This document shows, piece after piece, positions 16,736-25,072 of a DNA stretch of 64,000 bases. A program made the position numbers and the translations under genes. This DNA is from Pseudomonas sp. Irchel 3E13 (GTDB lineage: Bacteria; Pseudomonadota; Gammaproteobacteria; Pseudomonadales; Pseudomonadaceae). The stretch covers positions 111,962-175,961 of the forward strand of contig NZ_FYDX01000016.1 of assembly GCF_900187455.1 (NCBI RefSeq). Direction: 5' to 3'. The first letter of the stretch is position 1, and every line of letters starts with the position of its first letter. The notes under the pieces were generated by a model that saw nothing but the letters and a program-made list of their open reading frames with translations, did not search any database and had not been told where the DNA came from.

Positions 16736-18308
16736 CCCCGGAAAAGTCCTGACGACCGAACGGGCTGACCTTGTAGCCTTCCACGCCGCTACGCATCAGC
16801 ACCGCGGCGGTGGGGTGCGCCAGCGGCAGCCACAGCGCCTGTTGCTGGATCTGCGCCTGGGCCTGCTGGTAAAGCCGGCTGCGCACGCTCTGGTCGCTGG
16901 TGGTCTTGCCGGCACTGATCAACTGATCCAGGCGCGGGTCGCAATAGCGGGCAAAGTTGGTCCCGGACGTGACTGCCGCACAGGAGAATTGCGGGCTGAG
17001 GAAGTTGTCCGGGTCGCCGTTGTCACCGGCCCAGCCCATGAACAGCAAATCATGTTCGCCGGCCTTGGCCCGACGAATCAGCTCGCCCCACTCGATCACG
17101 CGGATTTCGGCCTTGATGCCGATCTTCGCCAGGTCCGCTTGCAGCAATTGCGCGCCCAGGCTCGGGTTGGGGTTGAGCAGGCTGCCCGACGGGCGGGTCC
17201 AGATGGTGGTGCTGAAGCCGTCGGGCAGGCCGGCTTTCTTCAACAGCTCCTGGGCTTTGGCGAGGTCCGTCGGGTAGCCAGGCAGCGTTTTGTCGTAGCT
17301 CCAGGTGTTCGGCGGGAATGGCCCGTTGGCCGCCACGGCGGTGCCTTCGAACACGGCCTTGAGGTAGCTGTCCTTGTCGAAGGCGAGGTTGATTGCCTGG
17401 CGTACTTCGGGCTTGTCCAGCGGCGGATGCTGGCTGTTGATGGCGACGAAGGCGGTCATGAAGGCTTCGGTTTTTTCGACCTTCAGGGTCGCATCGCCAG
17501 CCGCCGCGGCGATGTCCAGCGGCTTGGGCGAGAGGGCGATCTGGCATTCGTTGCGCCGCAATTTTTGCAGGCGCACGTTGGCGTCCGGGGTAATAGCGAA
17601 GATCAGCGGGTCGACGGTGGGCTTGCCGGCGAAATAGTCCGGGTTGGCCTTGTAGCGGATGCTGGCGTCTTTCTGGAAACGGGTGAAGACGAAGGGCCCG
17701 GTGCCGATCGGCTGGCTGTTGAGCTTCTCCGGGGTACCGGCCTTGAGCAGCTGATCGGCGTATTCGGCCGGGTAGATCGAGGCGAAGCCCATGCTCAGTG
17801 TGGCGAGGAAGGTCGCGTCCGGGTGGCTCAGGGTGAAGCGCACGCTCAGCGGGTCCGGTGCCTCGACCTGCTTGATCAGGTCAGGCAGTTGCAGCGACTG
17901 GGCGTGAGGAAAACCACTCTGGGCGATCTTGTGCCACGAGTGCGCGGGGTAGAGCATGCGCTGGAAGCTGAACAGCACGTCGTCGGCGTTCAGGCTGCGG
18001 CTGGGCTTGAAGTACGCGGTGGTGTGGAATTTCACTTCCGGGCGCAGCTTGAACTCGTAGACCAGGCCATCGGGGGAGACGGTCCAGCTTTCGGCCAGGC
18101 TCGGTACGACCTTGCCGGCGGCCGCATCGAACTCCACCAGGCGGTTCATCAGCACGTCGGCGGAGGCGTTGGTGGTGGTCAGCGCGTTGTACTGGACCAC
18201 ATCGAATCCTTCCGGACTGGCCTCGGTGCACACGCTGAGGGCGGCGGCCTGTGCCGCGGCGGGGCCGAGCAGGGCGGCGAACAACAGGGGTAGAACGGCG
18301 GGACGCAT
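16719..18308 (-). CDS. Periplasmic peptide-type ABC solute-binding protein (SBP family 5, DppA-like)
   Basis: A 529-residue secreted protein with a cleavable signal peptide (PAVLPLLFAALLGPAAAQA). The family 5 (DppA/OppA) blocks are seen in the N-terminal YNALTTTNASADVLMNRLVE and in VVPSLAESWTVSPDG, and later in PIGTGPFVFTRF and VRQAINLAFDKDSYL. It is a solitary gene with no permease or ATPase beside it, as in P. aeruginosa where several DppA-like proteins share one transporter. It overlaps radC tail to tail by 17 bases. The ligand is probably a di- or oligopeptide. Confidence 0.88.
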   Translation of the reverse strand: MRPAVLPLLFAALLGPAAAQAAALSVCTEASPEGFDVVQYNALTTTNASADVLMNRLVEFDAAAGKVVPSLAESWTVSPDGLVYEFKLRPEVKFHTTAYFKPSRSLNADDVLFSFQRMLYPAHSWHKIAQSGFPHAQSLQLPDLIKQVEAPDPLSVRFTLSHPDATFLATLSMGFASIYPAEYADQLLKAGTPEKLNSQPIGTGPFVFTRFQKDASIRYKANPDYFAGKPTVDPLIFAITPDANVRLQKLRRNECQIALSPKPLDIAAAAGDATLKVEKTEAFMTAFVAINSQHPPLDKPEVRQAINLAFDKDSYLKAVFEGTAVAANGPFPPNTWSYDKTLPGYPTDLAKAQELLKKAGLPDGFSTTIWTRPSGSLLNPNPSLGAQLLQADLAKIGIKAEIRVIEWGELIRRAKAGEHDLLFMGWAGDNGDPDNFLSPQFSCAAVTSGTNFARYCDPRLDQLISAGKTTSDQSVRSRLYQQAQAQIQQQALWLPLAHPTAAVLMRSGVEGYKVSPFGRQDFSGVKVDR

Positions 18309-18670
18309 AGGAATTCCTCAGGCTGAACGATGGCCCATCTGCCTGTGCAGTTTGGAAAAGTCCTACCCTAGTGCGCTGGATTACAAACGCCAACTGATTT
18401 TTCAGCAGTTTCGCGACGAGCGGTTGTCTGCCCCGCAGGCCCTGTACCTTGCAGGACGGGCCCGGGAGCGGGGAGGGCAATTCACATCTTGTGTTGTTGT
18501 GCTCTGGTGTTTCTGGTATAAAGCAGCGCTCTTTTCTAGGGGCCCGGTGTGTAGCATCCTCGGGTGTAGCCGGTAAGACCCCGAAGAATCACGGCGCCTG
18601 GCGCCAAAGACTGAGAGATTAAGCGGCCAACCCATGCCGGGTTGGGCATGTGGTTTTAGAGGGCTGAGGC
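18309..18670. other. Intergenic region with the rpmB-rpmG promoter and a 148-base leader
   Basis: The 362 bases between the solute-binding protein gene and rpmB hold no supported protein gene. The right half contains an extended -10 promoter followed by a leader of roughly 140 bases with short GC-rich inverted repeats such as GGCGCCTGGCGCC and a CCCATGCCGGGTTGGG stretch just before rpmB. Whether this leader regulates rpmB is not known; the sequence only shows that it is long and structured. Confidence 0.6.
18494..18522 (+). promoter_or_regulatory. Candidate promoter of rpmB-rpmG with extended -10
   Basis: TTGTTG at 18494-18499 and TATAAA at 18517-18522 have a 17-base spacer, and a TG lies one base before the -10 (extended -10). 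It would start transcription near 18529, some 140 bases before rpmB. Confidence 0.6.
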
Positions 18671-18907
18671 ATGTCGAGAGTCTGTCAAGTTACTGGTAAG
18701 GGTCCAGTAACCGGGAACAATATTTCCCACGCAAACAACAAAACCCGTCGTCGTTTCCTGCCGAACCTGCAGCATCATCGCTTCTGGGTCGAGTCCGAGA
18801 AGCGTTTCGTGCGTCTGCGCGTTTCCGCCAAGGGCATGCGTATCATCGACAAGCGCGGCATTGACGTCGTTCTGGTCGAAATTCGCCGTAACGGCATCAA
18901 GGTTTAA
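18671..18907 (+). CDS. rpmB: 50S ribosomal protein L28
   Basis: A 78-residue ribosomal protein L28, starting MSRVCQVTGKGPVTGNNISH and rich in Arg and Lys, with the family block NKTRRRFLPNLQHHRFWVES and a short basic C-terminal tail. It binds 23S rRNA in the large subunit. It is 11 bases upstream of rpmG, the usual bacterial pair. A single cysteine (Cys5) is present, and there is no zinc ribbon. Confidence 0.98.
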   Translation: MSRVCQVTGKGPVTGNNISHANNKTRRRFLPNLQHHRFWVESEKRFVRLRVSAKGMRIIDKRGIDVVLVEIRRNGIKV

Positions 18908-18918
18908 GGGAGAAAGTC

Positions 18919-19074
18919 ATGCGTGAATTGATCCGTTTGGTGTCGAGCGCTGGTACTGGCCACTTCTACACCACCGACAAGAACAAACGCACTACTCCGG
19001 ACAAGATCGAGATCAAGAAATACGATCCGGTCGTCCGTAAGCACGTGACGTACAAGGAAGCCAAGATCAAGTAA
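18919..19074 (+). CDS. rpmG: 50S ribosomal protein L33
   Basis: A 51-residue ribosomal protein L33 that reads MRELIRLVSSAGTGHFYTTD and ends YKEAKIK. GGGAGAAAG lies just before the ATG. It has no cysteines, so it is the zinc-independent (C-minus) form common in proteobacteria. It follows rpmB by 11 bases and is ended by an intrinsic terminator 16 bases downstream, which makes rpmB-rpmG a compact two-gene unit. Confidence 0.98.
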   Translation: MRELIRLVSSAGTGHFYTTDKNKRTTPDKIEIKKYDPVVRKHVTYKEAKIK

Positions 19075-19090
19075 TTGGTCTGGTTTTCAG

Positions 19091-19127
19091 AAAAAGCCCG
19101 TATCTCCGGATACGGGCTTTTTTTATG
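19091..19127 (+). terminator. Intrinsic terminator of rpmB-rpmG
   Basis: The inverted repeat AAAAAGCCCGTATC/GATACGGGCTTTTT (19091-19104 and 19109-19122) has a TCCG tetraloop and is followed by a T run. Confidence 0.93.
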
Positions 19128-19138
19128 GTCAGCAAAAA

Positions 19139-19163
19139 AACGCCCGGCGCAGTGCCGGGCGTT
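19139..19163 (-). terminator. Intrinsic terminator of the reverse-strand I78-like gene
   Basis: The stem AACGCCCGGC/GCCGGGCGTT has a 5-base loop, and on the reverse strand it runs into seven T residues. It lies about 17 bases after the stop of the gene at 19180-19383, back to back with the rpmG terminator. Confidence 0.88.
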
Positions 19164-19179
19164 TTTCATTTCAGGGTGC

Positions 19180-19383
19180 TCAACCGAAATTGAAACCTTC
19201 GATCAGGCAGTTGCCACCGGTGATGATATGGATACGGCCGAGATCGTAGTCCAGGGTGGTCGCTTCTCCCGGGGCAACGATGCGAGTGCGGCCGGTCAGT
19301 TCGCCGATCTGTGCCTTGGTGCTCTTGGCGTAGGCGGTGCCGATCAGATCGTTGAGCACTACCAGAACTTCTTCATTGGTCAT
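19180..19383 (-). CDS. Small protein resembling peptidase inhibitor family I78
   Basis: A 67-residue protein starting MTNEEVLVVLNDLIGTAYAK. The C-terminal half, RIVAPGEATTLDYDLGRIHI followed by GGNCLIEGFNFG, has the P-G-x-x-T-x-D-Y-x-x-x-R-I-x-I pattern of the I78 (AFLEI-like) fold. There is no signal peptide, so if it is an inhibitor it acts in the cytosol; the link to protease inhibition is inference. The internal ATG is preferred over a 15-codon longer frame. It carries its own terminator. Confidence 0.65.
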   Translation of the reverse strand: MTNEEVLVVLNDLIGTAYAKSTKAQIGELTGRTRIVAPGEATTLDYDLGRIHIITGGNCLIEGFNFG

Positions 19384-19464
19384 GACGCGTCTTCCTTGTA
19401 GGGTCGATGTCCGGGTGGACCGCGTCATGCTCCTCTCCCCTCAGGTGTGCCCGGCGGTAGTTAT

Positions 19465-19824
19465 CTATTTCTGCTCGAACATCACGTAGATCTTGCGGCA
19501 CGGCTCGAGCACTTCCCAGGTGCCTTTGAAGCCGGCGGGAATCACGAAGCGATCACCGGCCCGCAGCGTCTTGGCCTGGCCCTGTTCGTCGCGCAGGACC
19601 GAGACGCCATAAACGATTTCGCAGTATTCGTGTTCGGTGTAGTTGACGGTCCATTGCCCCTCCGCACCTTCCCACACGCCAGCAGCAAATTGGCCACACG
19701 GGCTGGCGTAGTGGTTGTAGACCGCCTGCTCAGGGTCGCCCTTGAGCACCTTTTCGGCGGCGGGGCGGTAGCGTTCGACTTCGGTCAGGGCGTGGGAAAA
19801 ATCGACAATCTGCTGGATATTCAT
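19465..19824 (-). CDS. Cupin domain protein (EutQ/DUF861-like)
   Basis: A 119-residue single-domain cupin: VNYTEHEYCEIVYGVSVL and LRAGDRFVIPAGFKGTWEVL supply the two beta-barrel motifs of the RmlC-like DUF861 type. The start MNIQQIVDFSHAL is used; the longer frame adds 13 residues from an AT-rich stretch. Such cupins often sit beside aldehyde or polyamine genes, and this one is divergent from the second aldehyde dehydrogenase by about 200 bases. No cofactor or substrate can be assigned. Confidence 0.8.
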   Translation of the reverse strand: MNIQQIVDFSHALTEVERYRPAAEKVLKGDPEQAVYNHYASPCGQFAAGVWEGAEGQWTVNYTEHEYCEIVYGVSVLRDEQGQAKTLRAGDRFVIPAGFKGTWEVLEPCRKIYVMFEQK

Positions 19825-20022
19825 GAAGCGGCTCGCCTTATTGTTAAATAAATTGAACATCACTAAGCATTTATCGGCAAAGTGTCAAATATATTGATAA
19901 TTCGTGTGTCAGTAGTTTAGGGTGTCGAATGCTGTAGAGCGATGACCGCTCCAGCAGAATTTTCCGACAGCGTCGCCGACCTCACGTGCCGCGCTGCATC
20001 TCTACAACAGGAGGAGTTTGGT

Positions 20023-21516
20023 ATGACCACCCTGACGCGTGCGGACTGGGAACAACGTGCCCAGCAACTGAAGATCGAAGGCCGTGCTTTCATCAATGGT
20101 GAATACACCGCCGCTGTCTCGAACGCGACGTTCGAGTGCTCCAGCCCGGTCGACGGACGCCTCCTGGCGCACATCGCCAGCTGCGATGAAGCCGATGCCC
20201 AGCGCGCCGTGGAAAACGCCCGCGCCACCTTCAACTCCGGTGTCTGGTCGCGCATGGCGCCGGCCAAGCGCAAGGCCACCCTGATCCGCTTCGCCAACCT
20301 GCTCAAGCAGAACGTGGAAGAGCTGGCGCTGCTGGAAACCCTGGACATGGGCAAGCCGATCGGCGATTCGTCGACCATCGACATCCCGGCCGCCGCCAAC
20401 GCGCTGGCCTGGAACGGCGAAGCCATCGACAAGGTATACGACGAAGTCGCGCCGACCGCGCATGACCAGCTTGGCCTGGTGACCCGTGAGCCCGTGGGCG
20501 TTGTCGCCGCCATCGTGCCGTGGAACTTCCCGCTGCTGATGGCCTGCTGGAAACTCGGCCCGGCCCTGGCCACCGGTAACTCGGTGATCCTCAAGCCGTC
20601 CGAAAAATCCCCGCTGACTGCCATCCGCATCGCCCAACTGGCGGTAGATGCCGGTATCCCGGCTGGCGTGCTGAACGTGCTGCCAGGCTTCGGTCACACC
20701 GTCGGCAAGGCCCTGGCCCTGCACATGGACGTCGATACCCTGGTGTTCACCGGTTCGACCAAGATCGCCAAGCAACTGATGATTTACGCTGGCGAATCGA
20801 ACATGAAGCGCGTCTGGATGGAAGCCGGCGGCAAGAGCCCGAACATCGTCTTCGCTGACGCCCCGGACCTGAAAGCTGCTGCTGAAGCTGCCGCCAGCGC
20901 CATCGCATTCAACCAGGGCGAAGTCTGCACCGCCGGCTCGCGCCTGCTGGTGGAGCGTTCGATCAAGGACCAGTTCCTGCCGATGGTGCTGGAAGCGCTG
21001 AAGGCCTGGAAACCGGGCAACCCACTGGACCCGGCGACTACCGTCGGCGCGCTGGTGGACACCCAGCAGATGAACACCGTGCTCGGCTACATCGAATCGG
21101 CCCACGCCGACGGCGCCAAGCTGGTGGCGGGCGGCAAGCGCATCCTTGAAGAAACCGGCGGCACTTATGTCGAGCCGACCATCTTCGATGGCGTGAACAA
21201 CGCCATGCGTATCGCCAAGGAAGAGATCTTCGGCCCAGTGCTGTCGGTCATCACCTTCGACACCGTCGAGGAAGCCATCGCCATCGCCAACGACACCCAG
21301 TATGGCCTGGCCGCCGGTGTGTGGACCGCGAACATCACCAAGGCCCACCAGACCGCCAAGGCGCTGCGCGCCGGCAGCGTCTGGGTCAACCAGTACGACG
21401 GTGGCGACATGACCGCGCCGTTCGGTGGCTTCAAGCAGTCGGGCAACGGCCGCGACAAGTCGCTGCACGCGCTGGAAAAGTACACCGAGCTGAAAGCCAC
21501 CTGGATCAAGCTGTAA
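20023..21516 (+). CDS. Aldehyde dehydrogenase, KauB/PuuC type, copy 2
   Basis: A 497-residue aldehyde dehydrogenase that is the close paralogue of the gene at 1914-3407, with the same length, the same Cys302 (GEVCTAGSRLL) and the same VNQYDGGDMTAPFGGFKQSG C-terminal segment. It starts MTTLTRADWEQR after a strong AGGAGG; the 27-codon longer frame is rejected. Its position between the rpmG side and the puuB side corresponds to kauB in P. aeruginosa, where it oxidises gamma-aminobutyraldehyde-type and guanidino aldehydes. It is a single gene followed by two strong hairpins. Confidence 0.92.
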   Translation: MTTLTRADWEQRAQQLKIEGRAFINGEYTAAVSNATFECSSPVDGRLLAHIASCDEADAQRAVENARATFNSGVWSRMAPAKRKATLIRFANLLKQNVEELALLETLDMGKPIGDSSTIDIPAAANALAWNGEAIDKVYDEVAPTAHDQLGLVTREPVGVVAAIVPWNFPLLMACWKLGPALATGNSVILKPSEKSPLTAIRIAQLAVDAGIPAGVLNVLPGFGHTVGKALALHMDVDTLVFTGSTKIAKQLMIYAGESNMKRVWMEAGGKSPNIVFADAPDLKAAAEAAASAIAFNQGEVCTAGSRLLVERSIKDQFLPMVLEALKAWKPGNPLDPATTVGALVDTQQMNTVLGYIESAHADGAKLVAGGKRILEETGGTYVEPTIFDGVNNAMRIAKEEIFGPVLSVITFDTVEEAIAIANDTQYGLAAGVWTANITKAHQTAKALRAGSVWVNQYDGGDMTAPFGGFKQSGNGRDKSLHALEKYTELKATWIKL

Positions 21517-21523
21517 CAGCACA

Positions 21524-21595
21524 GGCGCGGCCTTGAGCCGCGCCCGTCCGATCCGGTCGCACAGCCGGGCCTGCCGCAAAGCAGGCCCGGCTGTG
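21524..21595. terminator. Two tandem hairpins after the second aldehyde dehydrogenase
   Basis: Hairpin 1 is GGCGCGGC/GCCGCGCC (21524-21531 and 21537-21544). Hairpin 2 has a 15-bp perfect stem (21560-21574 and 21581-21595) with a CGCAAA loop. Neither is followed by a clear T run, so they may be terminators or mRNA 3'-end stabilisers. Confidence 0.6.
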
Positions 21596-21632
21596 TCGTC
21601 TGTGCCGTCTGAAAATCTACGAGGAGGGTGAA

Positions 21633-22778
21633 ATGCGTTGGGGGACTTACTTCGCCGTGTTGGCGGCGGTGCTCAGCGTCGGCCTGGCGCTGGGCGTCAG
21701 CATGCCGCTGGTGTCCTTGCGCCTGGAAAGCTGGGGCTACGGCAGCTTCGCCATCGGCGTGATGGCGGCGATGCCGGCCATTGGTGTGCTGCTGGGTGCC
21801 AGCCTGTCCAGCCGGTTGGCGGCCTACTTCGGCACGCCGGGGCTGATGCGCTTGTGCCTGTGGGCCGGCGCGCTGTCGATCGGTGCGCTGGGGCTGTTGC
21901 CCAGCTATCCGGTGTGGCTGGTGCTGCGCCTGCTGATCGGCGTGGTGCTGACCATCGTGTTCATTCTCGGCGAAAGCTGGATCAACCAGTTGGTGGTGGA
22001 GCAATGGCGCGGGCGCCTGGTGGCGCTGTACGGCAGCAGTTATGCCTTGAGCCAGCTCGCCGGGCCGCTGCTGCTTGGCGTGGTCGGTTCTGAGAATGAC
22101 CTGGGCTTCTGGATCGGCGTCGGCCTGCTGCTGGTGTCGCCGCTGTTGCTGTTCGGGCGTAGTGGCGCGCCGAGTACCGAGGCCGGCGCGGTAACGTTCC
22201 GCGACCTGTTCGGCTTCTGCCGCAACCTGCCGGTGATCGCCTGGGCCATCGCCCTGTTCGCCGCGTTCGAGGCGATGATTCTGACGCTGTTGCCGGTGTA
22301 CTGCCTGCAACAGGGTTTCACCGCCGAGGTCGCGCTGTTCATGGTCAGCACCGTGGTGGTGGGCGACGCCGTGCTGCAACTGCCGATCGGCGCGCTGGCC
22401 GACCGCATCTCCCGGCGCACCTTGTTCAGTGGCTGCGCGTTGACCCTGGCGTTGTCCAGCATCGCCATTCCGCTGCTGTTGCAGACGCCGCTGATCTGGC
22501 CGGTTTGGGTGTTGTTCGGCGCCAGCGCCGGCGGCTTGTTCACCCTGTCGCTGATCCTGATCGGCGAGCGCTTCCGCGACGATGCGCTGGTGCGCGCCAA
22601 CGCCCATGTGGCGCAGCTCTGGGGCATTGGTTGCCTGATCGGGCCGCTGGCCGCGGGGGCGGGCAGCCAGTGGGTCAGCGGTCATGCGTTGCCGTGGTTC
22701 ATGGCCATCGGCGCGTTGGGCCTGGTGCTGTTGTCGCGTCGGCCCAATGCGTTCGAGCCGGCTACCGCCTCCGACTGA
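21633..22778 (+). CDS. Major facilitator superfamily transporter (YcaD/YfkF-like)
   Basis: A 381-residue membrane protein with about 12 hydrophobic helices and MFS features such as the loop LADRISRRTLFSG between helices 8 and 9 of the fold. The ATG follows GAGGAGGG at ideal distance. Substrate is unknown; proteins of this YcaD-type group are uncharacterised drug/metabolite exporters. It is the last gene of the conserved backbone before the type VI island, and there is a 227-base gap to vgrG. Confidence 0.8.
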   Translation: MRWGTYFAVLAAVLSVGLALGVSMPLVSLRLESWGYGSFAIGVMAAMPAIGVLLGASLSSRLAAYFGTPGLMRLCLWAGALSIGALGLLPSYPVWLVLRLLIGVVLTIVFILGESWINQLVVEQWRGRLVALYGSSYALSQLAGPLLLGVVGSENDLGFWIGVGLLLVSPLLLFGRSGAPSTEAGAVTFRDLFGFCRNLPVIAWAIALFAAFEAMILTLLPVYCLQQGFTAEVALFMVSTVVVGDAVLQLPIGALADRISRRTLFSGCALTLALSSIAIPLLLQTPLIWPVWVLFGASAGGLFTLSLILIGERFRDDALVRANAHVAQLWGIGCLIGPLAAGAGSQWVSGHALPWFMAIGALGLVLLSRRPNAFEPATASD

Positions 22779-23005
22779 CTTGCAACACAGCTCGCTTTTC
22801 CAAAGCGCAGCCATTTCATCCATTTAACAGGGAATTTTCCTATATACCCGCCGCTGACCAGCATTCAGGATCCTCGCGGAATTTCTTCCTCAAGGATCCC
22901 ATGCCCAGCGGCCACCACCTGTGTGGTCCTGCTCATGGTGGAACCTGTCCACATGTGATCCGGCGCTGAATCTGGCGTTGGGCGCGTAGTTACAGGGAGC
23001 ACTGC
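22779..23005. other. Leader region upstream of vgrG
   Basis: This AT-richer stretch must contain the vgrG promoter. A TATATA at 22841-22846 could be a -10 element but lacks a good -35. A 22-codon frame with its own AAGGATCCC-spaced ATG lies at 22901-22969 (MPSGHHLCGPAHGG, then TCPHVIRR) and is listed separately as a finding. AGGGAG precedes the vgrG ATG. Confidence 0.4.
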
Positions 23006-25072
23006 ATGCCCGCCCAATCCGACCTGCGCTTCACCTTTACTGCCGGTCCCGACGACTTCGAGGTCGTCGAATTCCACCTCACCGAAGGTCTTTCCGAGAC
23101 CTTCCGCCTCGACGTAGACCTGAGCTGCGCCAACCCTGCCGTCGACTTCGGCCAGGTCCTCGACCGTCCGGCGCTGCTCACCCTCTGGCAAGGCGGCCAG
23201 CCCGTGCGCTATGTGCACGGATCGGTCAGCTCGTTCCAGCAAGGCGCGACAGGCTTTCGCCGCACCCGCTACCGCGCCATCGTCGAGCCGCGCCTGGCCC
23301 GCCTGCGACTGGCTTCGGACTGGCGCATTTTCCAGACTCTCACCGTGCCCGATATCGCCACCGCGATGCTCAAGAAGCACGCCCTCGCCCTGGACTATGA
23401 ACAACGCATCACCAACACCCATGAAACGCGGGAATATTGCGTACAGGCCGGCGACACCGACTACCACTTCGTCGAACGCATCATGCGCGAGGAAGGCTTT
23501 TTCTACGGTTTCCTGCACAGCGCCGAAGGCCACCGCCTGGTCCATTGCGACCGACTGTGGATCTTCGGCAAACAGCCCGGCCCGCCGGTTGAATACAACC
23601 CCAGGCCCGGCGGCGACCGGCCGGGCCCGGCGCTGCACACCTTCACCTACACCGAGAACGTGCGCAGTGCCCGCCAGACCCAGCGCGACTACAGCTTCAA
23701 GAACCCGCTGTACAACCAGCAAACCCGGCGCGAAGCCACTGACCTGGCGCACCAGGCCAAGAACTACGAGCGTTACGACTATCCCGGCCGTTACAAAGGC
23801 GAATCTGGCGAAGCCTTCACCCGCGACCGTCTGCGTGGACTGCGCGGCGAGGCCTGTCAGGTCATCACCGAAGGTGACGACGCGCGGCTGGTGCCGGGCA
23901 TCTATTTCGACCTCGTCGGCCACCCGCGCGAAGACCTGAACCGCGGCTGGCGCCCAATCCGCCTGGAGCACCACGGCAAACAATACGTCAGCCAAGGCGA
24001 GGACAGCGCCGACGCCACCCAGGGCACCCACTACAACTGCACCGCCACCCTGGTGCCGGACGATGCCGAATGGCGCGCCGAGGCCTTGCCCAAACCACGC
24101 ATCGATGGCCCGCAGCCGGCAAAGGTGGTCGGCCCGCCCGGAGAGGAAATCTACTGCGACGAATTCGGCCGGGTGAAGGTGCAGTTCCCGTGGGACCGCG
24201 AGGGTAACGAGGACGAACACAGCTCCTGCTGGATCCGCGTCTCGCAGAACATCGCCGGCGCACTTTGGGGCCATATGGCGATTCCGCGTATTGGCCAGGA
24301 AGTGATCGTCAGCAACTTCGACGGCGACCCGGACCAACCGGTTATCACCGGCCGAGGCTTCAACGCCCTGCAGCGCCCGCCCTACGAACTGCCGAAGCAC
24401 AAAACGCGGATGACCCTGAAGAGCCAGACCCACAAGGGAAATGGCTTTAACGAGCTGCGTTTCGAGGATGAGGCGGGGCAGGAAGAGGTATTCATCCATG
24501 CGCAGAAGGACCAGAACAATGTGGTCAGGAATGACGAGACCACCTTCGTCGGCCATGACCGCAGCGAGCAGGTCGAGAACGACGAAACCCTGACCATCGG
24601 CCACGACCGCAAGGACACCGTGGGCAATCACGAGCAGGTGGTCATTGGCGTGAACCGGCGGCATCAGATCGGCCAGGACGACGAACTGAGCATTGGTCGC
24701 CATCACACCATCACCACGGGCCAGGACCGTACCGAACAGGTCGGCAATGACCGCTTGGACAAGACCGCGGCGAATCAGCGGGTGGAGATTGGCGGGCATC
24801 TGGACCAGCAGGTGCAAGGGGATGTCACGGTGAAGGCCGGCCAGAGCATTACGCAGCACACCAAGGTGTATGAAATCCACGCTGCCGACGCGTTTGTCAT
24901 CAAGGGCCCCGGCGGCACGCTGCGTATCGATGGCGCGGGTATCACGCTGGATGGCATCGCGATCACGCTCAAGGGGCCGGCGACCAAGACAGACGGAGGG
25001 GGCGGTAACAGCCTGACGCTGGCAAGCGAGGTCGTGCAGACACGGGGTACGCAGTGCGAGGAGCAAAGCTGA
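23006..25072 (+). CDS. vgrG: Type VI secretion spike protein VgrG
   Basis: A 688-residue VgrG that forms the trimeric puncturing tip of the type VI apparatus. The N-terminal gp27-like part carries FVERIMREEGFFYGFLHSA and the RYRAIVEPRLARLRL block; the gp5-like OB domain has DEFGRVKVQFPWDREG and IPRIGQEVIVSNFDGDPDQP; a beta-helix of repeated N-D-x-T/H-D-R-x motifs (FVGHDRSEQVENDETLTIGH) follows. There is no obvious C-terminal effector domain after ITLKGPATKTDGG. No hcp or tss structural genes are in the window, so this is an orphan vgrG island. Its stop overlaps the next start by 4 bases (ATGA at 25070-25074). Confidence 0.96.
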   Translation: MPAQSDLRFTFTAGPDDFEVVEFHLTEGLSETFRLDVDLSCANPAVDFGQVLDRPALLTLWQGGQPVRYVHGSVSSFQQGATGFRRTRYRAIVEPRLARLRLASDWRIFQTLTVPDIATAMLKKHALALDYEQRITNTHETREYCVQAGDTDYHFVERIMREEGFFYGFLHSAEGHRLVHCDRLWIFGKQPGPPVEYNPRPGGDRPGPALHTFTYTENVRSARQTQRDYSFKNPLYNQQTRREATDLAHQAKNYERYDYPGRYKGESGEAFTRDRLRGLRGEACQVITEGDDARLVPGIYFDLVGHPREDLNRGWRPIRLEHHGKQYVSQGEDSADATQGTHYNCTATLVPDDAEWRAEALPKPRIDGPQPAKVVGPPGEEIYCDEFGRVKVQFPWDREGNEDEHSSCWIRVSQNIAGALWGHMAIPRIGQEVIVSNFDGDPDQPVITGRGFNALQRPPYELPKHKTRMTLKSQTHKGNGFNELRFEDEAGQEEVFIHAQKDQNNVVRNDETTFVGHDRSEQVENDETLTIGHDRKDTVGNHEQVVIGVNRRHQIGQDDELSIGRHHTITTGQDRTEQVGNDRLDKTAANQRVEIGGHLDQQVQGDVTVKAGQSITQHTKVYEIHAADAFVIKGPGGTLRIDGAGITLDGIAITLKGPATKTDGGGGNSLTLASEVVQTRGTQCEEQS

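Noticed and set aside
22865..25066. 733-codon reverse-strand open frame over vgrG
   Set aside because: Shadow of vgrG, which has full domain signatures on the forward strand.
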